From a virus, in IMG/VR virus record IMGVR_UViG_3300050015_000944, positions 1 to 41,646 of that record: DNA of 41,646 bases. One strand, 5' to 3'. The notes beneath the pieces are model-generated. The model did not search any database and was not told the DNA's origin. It worked only from the letters and a program-made list of their open reading frames with translations. The position numbers and the translations under genes are program-made. The first letter of the stretch is position 1; each line of letters opens with the position of its first letter. This document shows, piece by piece, positions 37,590-41,646 of this stretch.

Positions 37590-38260
37590 AGCGAGACCGG
37601 AACATCCTGTTCGATCACAACAGCGAGATGATCTACCGCGTCTGTGAGAACATCGCGCGGGGCCGGGCGGCCAAGGGAACGGTCAACGGCATGACCGTCA
37701 ACGACTATTGCCAGGCCGCCCTGATGGGCGTCTGGAGATCGCTGGGCAAGTACCGGGCGGACAAAGGCGAGCTTCGGCCCTGGGTCATCCAGCAGGCCCG
37801 CCGCGCGATCCTGGACGAGATCCGGAAATGCGACGAGGTGGGCCGGTCGCGTCGGGCCGACGGCATCGTCGGGCCACAGTCCTCCCTGGAATCACTGGCC
37901 GCGTCGGCCACGGGCGGCGTGATCCGGGAATTGACGGTCAGCCCGCGACACGCCGACCGGCTGATGGCGGCCGAGGCGATCGCGCAGCACCTGGCGGGCC
38001 TGGACCCGCAAGAGCGGATGATCGTCTACCTGGTCGAGGTGCTCGACCACGCGGACTTCGAGGCCGCCGCCGTGCTGGACCTTCCGGTCGATGTGGCGCG
38101 GGACGTTCACGCGGCCGCGATGGCCAAGCTGCGGGGCAGGCCTGAATCGAGGGGCGAAGGGCGAGGGGCGAGGGGCGAAACAGCCAAGAAAAGCAAGCAG
38201 AAATTCGCGTTGCCGGGCGGGCCGTGCGGCCCGCTCTTCACGCAAGGAAGCGAAAATTGA
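37586..38260 (+). CDS. Sigma-70-like sigma factor
   Basis: A 224-aa protein with region 2-like N-D-Y-C-Q-A-A-L-M-G-V-W-R-S-L-G-K-Y-R (39-57), then G-E-L-R-P-W-V-I-Q-Q-A-R-R-A-I-L-D-E-I-R (61-80). A region 4-like part follows (L-D-P-Q-E-R-M-I-V-Y-L-V and A-A-A-V-L-D-L-P-V). It would direct RNA polymerase to other phage promoters, perhaps the late ones. It lies between the early helper genes and GemA, roughly where Mu puts its transcription activators. Its C-terminal tail (R-G-E-G-R-G-A-R-G-E) is repeat-encoded. ATGA overlap with the upstream gene. Confidence 0.7.
   Translation: MKRDRNILFDHNSEMIYRVCENIARGRAAKGTVNGMTVNDYCQAALMGVWRSLGKYRADKGELRPWVIQQARRAILDEIRKCDEVGRSRRADGIVGPQSSLESLAASATGGVIRELTVSPRHADRLMAAEAIAQHLAGLDPQERMIVYLVEVLDHADFEAAAVLDLPVDVARDVHAAAMAKLRGRPESRGEGRGARGETAKKSKQKFALPGGPCGPLFTQGSEN
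38147..38176. repeat. Heptamer repeat within a coding tail, word GGCGAGG
   Basis: GAGGGGCGAAGGGCGAGGGG followed by CGAGGGGCGA shows four 7-bp units. They are translated as the Gly/Arg/Glu tail of the sigma-like protein. Confidence 0.75.
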
Positions 38261-38274
38261 GAACGGAGTTTTCA

Positions 38275-38916
38275 ATGAAGAGCAAACGAGACACGATGTA
38301 CAGCAACGAAGAGTTCAAACGCCGCTCGGCCAGCGTCCTGCGGTTCGTGAAGGAAAACCCAGGGCAAGGCGCGGCCACTATCGCCCGCTGCCTGGGCTGG
38401 CCCGACCCCGACGGCCGAAGCGTCCGTGAGTGCATCCGCTTCCTGCGGACCACGGGCGAGCCCATCACCGTCGGCGACGGAAACCAGGGATACATCCACC
38501 TGGATAGTTGCACCGACGAGCACGCGCGGGCCTTGCGGGTCAAGGCCCACCGCGAGCGGACGCGGTCCTACCTGATCGACCATGCCATCCTGATGCGGCA
38601 GATCGGCAAGATGACGGCGGCGGAGATCGCCACGATGTACCTCTTCGACCTGCTGGTGCCCAGCGACATCGCCCGCGAGTTGGACAATCCGCCCGTGAGC
38701 ATGGCGGACCTGGCCAAGCTCCCGGTGGCCGGTCGCGCGGGCGTGTTCCAACTGATGATGACCTTCCTCCAGGGCCTGGCCGATGACCCCGTCGCCTTCA
38801 CGGCAGAGCGGGGCGCGATCGCGCAGCGGTTCGGCAAGATGTTCCTGTCGGCAAAAGACGCCGCGACGATAGCCAAGGTCAAGGAACTGATGAGCGAGGT
38901 TTCGATCCTGAATTAA
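38275..38916 (+). CDS. Early protein with N-terminal winged-helix-like region, 213 aa
   Basis: ATG 38275 follows GGAG. The N-terminus has V-L-R-F-V-K-E-N-P-G-Q-G-A-A-T-I-A-R-C-L, then R-S-V-R-E-C-I-R-F-L: a winged-helix reader of DNA. The rest is helical (M-T-A-A-E-I-A-T-M-Y-L-F-D-L-L) and ends with K-V-K-E-L-M-S-E-V. It is probably a DNA-binding regulator; no family is recognised. Confidence 0.6.
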   Translation: MKSKRDTMYSNEEFKRRSASVLRFVKENPGQGAATIARCLGWPDPDGRSVRECIRFLRTTGEPITVGDGNQGYIHLDSCTDEHARALRVKAHRERTRSYLIDHAILMRQIGKMTAAEIATMYLFDLLVPSDIARELDNPPVSMADLAKLPVAGRAGVFQLMMTFLQGLADDPVAFTAERGAIAQRFGKMFLSAKDAATIAKVKELMSEVSILN

Positions 38917-38918
38917 CG

Positions 38919-38952
38919 GCCGTAATCGGTAACTGGTAATCGGTAATTGGTG
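38919..38952. repeat. Single-arm heptamer repeat, word GGTAATC
   Basis: GTAATCGGTAACTGGTAATC and GGTAATTGGTG show four 7-bp units. It fills the gap and merges with the GGTGAAG ribosome binding site of the next gene. Confidence 0.75.
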
Positions 38953-38958
38953 AAGAAT

Positions 38959-39171
38959 ATGAAACAGTTAAACCTATTCCTGACAGAGCGGCCAGTCTCT
39001 GGGCAGACATGCTCTCTGAAGGCGTTGTATGACTGGATCTGTGAGCGGAGCGTTGATTGCTCGATGGCCGCAGATTGTGCGAAACAGGAAATAGGCCCCG
39101 AGGCGCTCTGTCTGCGAATCGTCGCGGAACATCGGATCGCCAGGGTCATAAAAGCAGCACAAGGAGAATGA
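38959..39171 (+). CDS. Small early protein, Cys-containing, 70 aa
   Basis: ATG 38959 follows GGTGAAG. The protein starts M-K-Q-L-N-L-F-L-T-E-R-P and has A-L-Y-D-W-I-C-E-R-S-V-D-C in the middle. It is less GC-rich than its neighbours. Function unknown. Confidence 0.55.
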   Translation: MKQLNLFLTERPVSGQTCSLKALYDWICERSVDCSMAADCAKQEIGPEALCLRIVAEHRIARVIKAAQGE

Positions 39172-39172
39172 C

Positions 39173-39598
39173 GTGAAGACGATCAAGAAACCTCTCGCTT
39201 GGTATTACTACATCGACAAGGAAGATCCCATGCAGAAGATCAGGAAGAATCTCAATTGGTTTTACGACTGGGTTCGCGGCCGCATCGACGGCGACGCCGA
39301 GGCCGGCATGGCCAAGGCCGTGCTCGAAACGCCGCGTTCCGAAATGGCCGACTTCGAGTTGGCGCTCGGGATGTTCACCGCCGACAGCCACGCGGACCTG
39401 TTGCGTGAGTGCCTCCAGGTGGCGGGAATCCGGCCCTGGCGGCGGCGCATGATGGAGGTCCGCTGGAAGGCCATCAAAGGCGATCTGCTCGTCCGATCCA
39501 CGATCCAGGCGAATCTCTCTGCATCCGAGGAACGCGCCATCGACGCGGCCGGTGACAGGATCGTCGATACGCAATGGGTGAAAGAGGTGCCGGCATGA
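39173..39598 (+). CDS. Early protein of unknown function, 141 aa
   Basis: GTG 39173 follows AAGGAG. The N-terminus is basic and aromatic (K-K-P-L-A-W-Y-Y-Y-I-D-K-E-D), then a helical stretch (L-N-W-F-Y-D-W-V-R-G-R-I). The stop overlaps the next start by 4 bp. A second ATG at 39230 could be an alternative start. No family is recognised. Confidence 0.55.
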   Translation: MKTIKKPLAWYYYIDKEDPMQKIRKNLNWFYDWVRGRIDGDAEAGMAKAVLETPRSEMADFELALGMFTADSHADLLRECLQVAGIRPWRRRMMEVRWKAIKGDLLVRSTIQANLSASEERAIDAAGDRIVDTQWVKEVPA

Positions 39599-39867
39599 TT
39601 ACGTTTACCTGCGACCTGTGCGGAAAAAGCGAAGAGCCTAATCAGGTTCCCGTGCATCGGACACTGCTTGAATGCCCCAAATGTCTTTACGAATTTATGG
39701 CCTCTATTGGCCCGGTGGCGGAACAAATGATTCGACTGCCGATTGGGTGGAAGTCGCATAACATGGGCAATGACTGGCACGTTGTCGTCTGCGAAAATCC
39801 TCTCTGTCAGCAGAAGTACGAACGGCAGGCGCATTATTCCTCACAGGTAATGGGAGGCAAGCTGTGA
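39595..39867 (+). CDS. Small zinc-ribbon early protein, 90 aa
   Basis: C-D-L-C near the N-terminus and C-P-K-C about 20 residues later form a likely zinc ribbon; a third Cys pair (C-E-N-P-L-C) lies near the C-terminus. ATG 39595 overlaps the previous stop (ATGA). Base composition is lower in GC than the flanks. A nucleic-acid binding role is likely. Confidence 0.6.
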   Translation: MITFTCDLCGKSEEPNQVPVHRTLLECPKCLYEFMASIGPVAEQMIRLPIGWKSHNMGNDWHVVVCENPLCQQKYERQAHYSSQVMGGKL

Positions 39868-40259
39868 ACTACATCAACTTCAACGCCAATGGTGGCGCTG
39901 CTATTTATCTGGATTCCTCGGGCCTGATTGACCTCGCTGAAATCATCGCCAGCGGCACAGGGCAGACCGACCTTCAAACAAAACTGCGGACGCATCTCTT
40001 GACCTCCGTGGGCGGTGCTTTGTGCGAGAACGCGGAGTGGTACAAGGCGCTCCCCTTCGCCACGGAGAACCGGCCCACGAATTACGAGATGGGCATCGTC
40101 AAGCTCTTCGAGCAGGCCAGGGCGATCCCGGCGATCCGGGCCGAGGCCGACGGCGTGCTCAAGAGCTGCGCGAACACGCTGGCCAACCTGATCGATAAGT
40201 ACGGCCCACGGGCCGCCACGCCCGCCCAGATGGCGAATCGAAAGGAAGTCCGATGGTAG
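39864..40259 (+). CDS. Early protein of unknown function, 131 aa
   Basis: GTG 39864 overlaps the previous stop (GTGA). It has a Gly/Asn-rich start, then helical segments (M-G-I-V-K-L-F-E-Q-A-R-A-I-P-A-I-R-A). It overlaps the next gene by 7 bp. No family is recognised. Confidence 0.55.
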   Translation: MNYINFNANGGAAIYLDSSGLIDLAEIIASGTGQTDLQTKLRTHLLTSVGGALCENAEWYKALPFATENRPTNYEMGIVKLFEQARAIPAIRAEADGVLKSCANTLANLIDKYGPRAATPAQMANRKEVRW

Positions 40260-40510
40260 AGGCCCTGGGCATCATCGGCACCGTCCTGGCCGTCGCCGGG
40301 ACGGTCCTGAACAATCAGCGCCGCCGCGCGTGCTTCTACGTCTGGCTGGTCTCCAACGCGATCACGCTGACCGTCCACGTGTCGGTCGGCGTCTGGTCGC
40401 TCGCCGCGCGGGACCTGATCTTCATCGTACTGGCCATAGACGGCCTACACCGCTGGCGGAAACCCGAGGCCGGTTTCACCATCCACACCAACCCTGAATT
40501 TGAGGAGTGA
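40253..40510 (+). CDS. Small membrane protein of the early operon, 85 aa
   Basis: ATG 40253 follows AAAGGAAG. Three hydrophobic stretches (L-G-I-I-G-T-V-L-A-V-A-G-T-V-L, F-Y-V-W-L-V-S-N-A-I-T-L-T-V and L-I-F-I-V-L-A-I-D-G-L) are arranged like small PnuC-related phage membrane proteins. It is unlikely to be a full transporter at this size. Confidence 0.6.
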   Translation: MVEALGIIGTVLAVAGTVLNNQRRRACFYVWLVSNAITLTVHVSVGVWSLAARDLIFIVLAIDGLHRWRKPEAGFTIHTNPEFEE

Positions 40511-40512
40511 AC

Positions 40513-40725
40513 ATGGCAAGCGATTCGACATTCATAGTGCTCTCTATCGGGTACCACGCCGATCTGGTGTTATTCAATGAATTACGCAACGCGTGGGACG
40601 CCCTTCTTGAGCAGATCGGCGATGCGCCGGAACACTTCGTTTACGTTCCCAAGATCCAGCGAGAAGACATGCGAGATACGCACACGTTACGATTCAGAGT
40701 GACAGCGGAGGCTTTCAGACTATGA
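40513..40725 (+). CDS. Small early protein, 70 aa
   Basis: ATG 40513 follows GAGGAG; a GTG two codons earlier is too close to it. The protein is beta-helical mixed (S-T-F-I-V-L-S-I-G-Y-H-A-D and F-V-Y-V-P-K-I-Q). Its composition is less GC-rich than that of the older genes. Function unknown. Confidence 0.5.
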   Translation: MASDSTFIVLSIGYHADLVLFNELRNAWDALLEQIGDAPEHFVYVPKIQREDMRDTHTLRFRVTAEAFRL

Positions 40726-41030
40726 ACTCACGTGACAACATGGGCAGATCGATGCTCGATGACGTTCTGGAAACGGCGAAGCGCCTGGGCGTGCTCGATC
40801 CACCGAAATTCGATTGCGCCTTGCTTCTGGAATCGCAATGGCTCGTCATCAAGGCATCGATTCCACAAACGCTGATCCCGCCTCCTCCTTTTTCGACTCT
40901 TAGATTTGCCGGCCTGGAGGTCATCGTTGCGAAGTCTCACGGTGAACTCCTGGTCCGTTACTATGAACTTCGCAGCGCCGGTCGAAAACCATTCGTGCTT
41001 GGTTCGTCCTCGGAGGCAACTTCAAAATGA
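40722..41030 (+). CDS. Small early protein, 102 aa
   Basis: ATG 40722 overlaps the previous stop (ATGA). It has D-D-V-L-E-T-A-K-R-L-G-V-L and L-L-L-E-S-Q-W-L-V-I-K-A-S-I-P. The stop overlaps the GemA-like start. No family is recognised. Confidence 0.5.
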   Translation: MNSRDNMGRSMLDDVLETAKRLGVLDPPKFDCALLLESQWLVIKASIPQTLIPPPPFSTLRFAGLEVIVAKSHGELLVRYYELRSAGRKPFVLGSSSEATSK

Positions 41031-41614
41031 ACGCCCTCCAACGTCGCCAGCAGATCGGACGCATCCACGCCTGCAAGTCAACCCTGCACCTGGCCGAAGC
41101 CGACTATCGCGAACTGCTGACCGGCCTGACGGGCCTGGAGAGCACCAAGGAGATGACCGACGCCCAGGTCAACCACGTGCTGGATTGGATGAACTTCCTG
41201 GCAGGCCGTCGCCGCCAGCCGTTGTCATTCAATCGCAACGCCGACCAGGCCCGCTCGAACCTCGTTCGGCTCTGTTACGCCATCTGCGGAATCGTCCCGC
41301 CAGGCTACGAAACAGCCCCCATGCTTTCGGAGTCCTGGCAGGTCAGAATGGTCGGCCGTTTCGAGCCCCATTTCGAGGCGTTCCAGTTCGAGGAACTGAT
41401 GAAGCTGATCGAGGGTCTAAAATACATCTTCCGCCGCCAAGGCCAGCGAGACACCGAGTCCCTCGTTGCTCACACGCTCAAGGAACGCGAACTGCCGCTT
41501 TGGGGTGTAGATGGGGGTGCTGCTGGCCGTAATTCTCCCCCTTCCACCCCCATCCCGCCCCAAACCGACGCCGACGAGCCCGGCGGCGCGGCCGTTTTTT
41601 CGGAGGCGGTTTGA
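41027..41614 (+). CDS. gemA: GemA-like protein (Mu gp16, DUF1018)
   Basis: The 195-aa protein begins R-R-Q-Q-I-G-R-I-H-A-C-K-S-T-L-H-L, then Y-R-E-L-L-T-G-L-T-G and E-M-T-D-A-Q-V-N-H-V-L-D-W: the N-terminal pattern of Mu gp16/GemA, which in Mu modulates host gene expression and DNA supercoiling. The middle carries F-E-E-L-M-K-L-I-E-G-L, and the tail is Pro-rich. ATG 41027 overlaps the previous stop (ATGA). In Mu gemA precedes mor, so transcription regulators may follow outside the window. Confidence 0.8.
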   Translation: MNALQRRQQIGRIHACKSTLHLAEADYRELLTGLTGLESTKEMTDAQVNHVLDWMNFLAGRRRQPLSFNRNADQARSNLVRLCYAICGIVPPGYETAPMLSESWQVRMVGRFEPHFEAFQFEELMKLIEGLKYIFRRQGQRDTESLVAHTLKERELPLWGVDGGAAGRNSPPSTPIPPQTDADEPGGAAVFSEAV

Positions 41615-41646
41615 TGGTCCTGTCCTGCGCAACCCCGTTCGGTCCC
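41614..41646 (+). CDS. Start of a further early gene (3' partial)
   Basis: ATG 41614 overlaps the GemA-like stop (TGATG), with CGGAGG 8 nt upstream. Only 11 codons (M-V-L-S-C-A-T-P-F-G-P) lie in the window, so the product cannot be named. It shows the operon continues to the right. Confidence 0.5.
   Translation, partial: MVLSCATPFGP

Overview
The window is bacterial, GC-rich DNA holding two host carbohydrate genes followed by most of a Mu-like transposable prophage. The host is probably a planctomycete or close relative. That rests on the large GH38 mannosidase, the beta-helix glycan enzyme, the strong GC bias and the dense families of small palindromic and heptamer repeats; no rRNA or marker gene is present, so this is inference.

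Region 1 (1-5.3 kb) is host chromosome. It holds the C-terminal part of a right-handed beta-helix protein (+) and a convergent GH38 alpha-mannosidase (-). A perfect 22-bp palindrome lies between them, and a cluster of six REP-like palindromes lies behind the mannosidase start. One prophage end probably lies at about 5.31-5.45 kb.

Region 2 (5.45-30.2 kb, all on the - strand, so it reads right to left) is the late arm. In transcription order it encodes a DUF2730-like membrane/coiled-coil protein, a small winged-helix-like protein, the small and large terminase subunits, a portal, a Mu F-like minor head protein, a scaffold-like protein, the major capsid protein, connector and head-tail joining proteins, a tail tube-like protein, tail assembly chaperones joined by a -1 frameshift on an A9 run, a short tape measure protein, two tail-tip proteins, a probable lysis group (two lipoproteins, two small membrane proteins, a papain-like protein), and finally a DNA-modification-like module: a 52-aa protein, an ABC-ATPase fused to a GNAT (Mom-like) domain, and a formyltransferase. 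A Mom-like gene at the distal end of the late arm matches the position of mom in phage Mu.

Region 3 (30.5-41.6 kb) is the control and early region. A LexA-like repressor (-) faces a rightward early operon that starts with a small HTH protein, continues with the DD(35)E transposase (MuA-like) and its ATPase (MuB-like), then small winged-helix, zinc-ribbon and membrane proteins, a sigma-factor-like protein, and GemA (Mu gp16-like). It runs off the window, so the second prophage end is not seen. Early and late arms diverge from the repressor, unlike Mu, where both run the same way.

The most unusual feature is a family of degenerate heptamer tandem repeats. Different sites use different 7-bp words. 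In the late arm they form inverted repeats around a shared core (about AACGGCAAAGAG / CTCTTTGCCGTT), often ending in TTTTCCGAATCTCC just before the next gene. In the early arm single arms sit beside ribosome binding sites. In two lipoproteins the repeat encodes the signal peptide itself.
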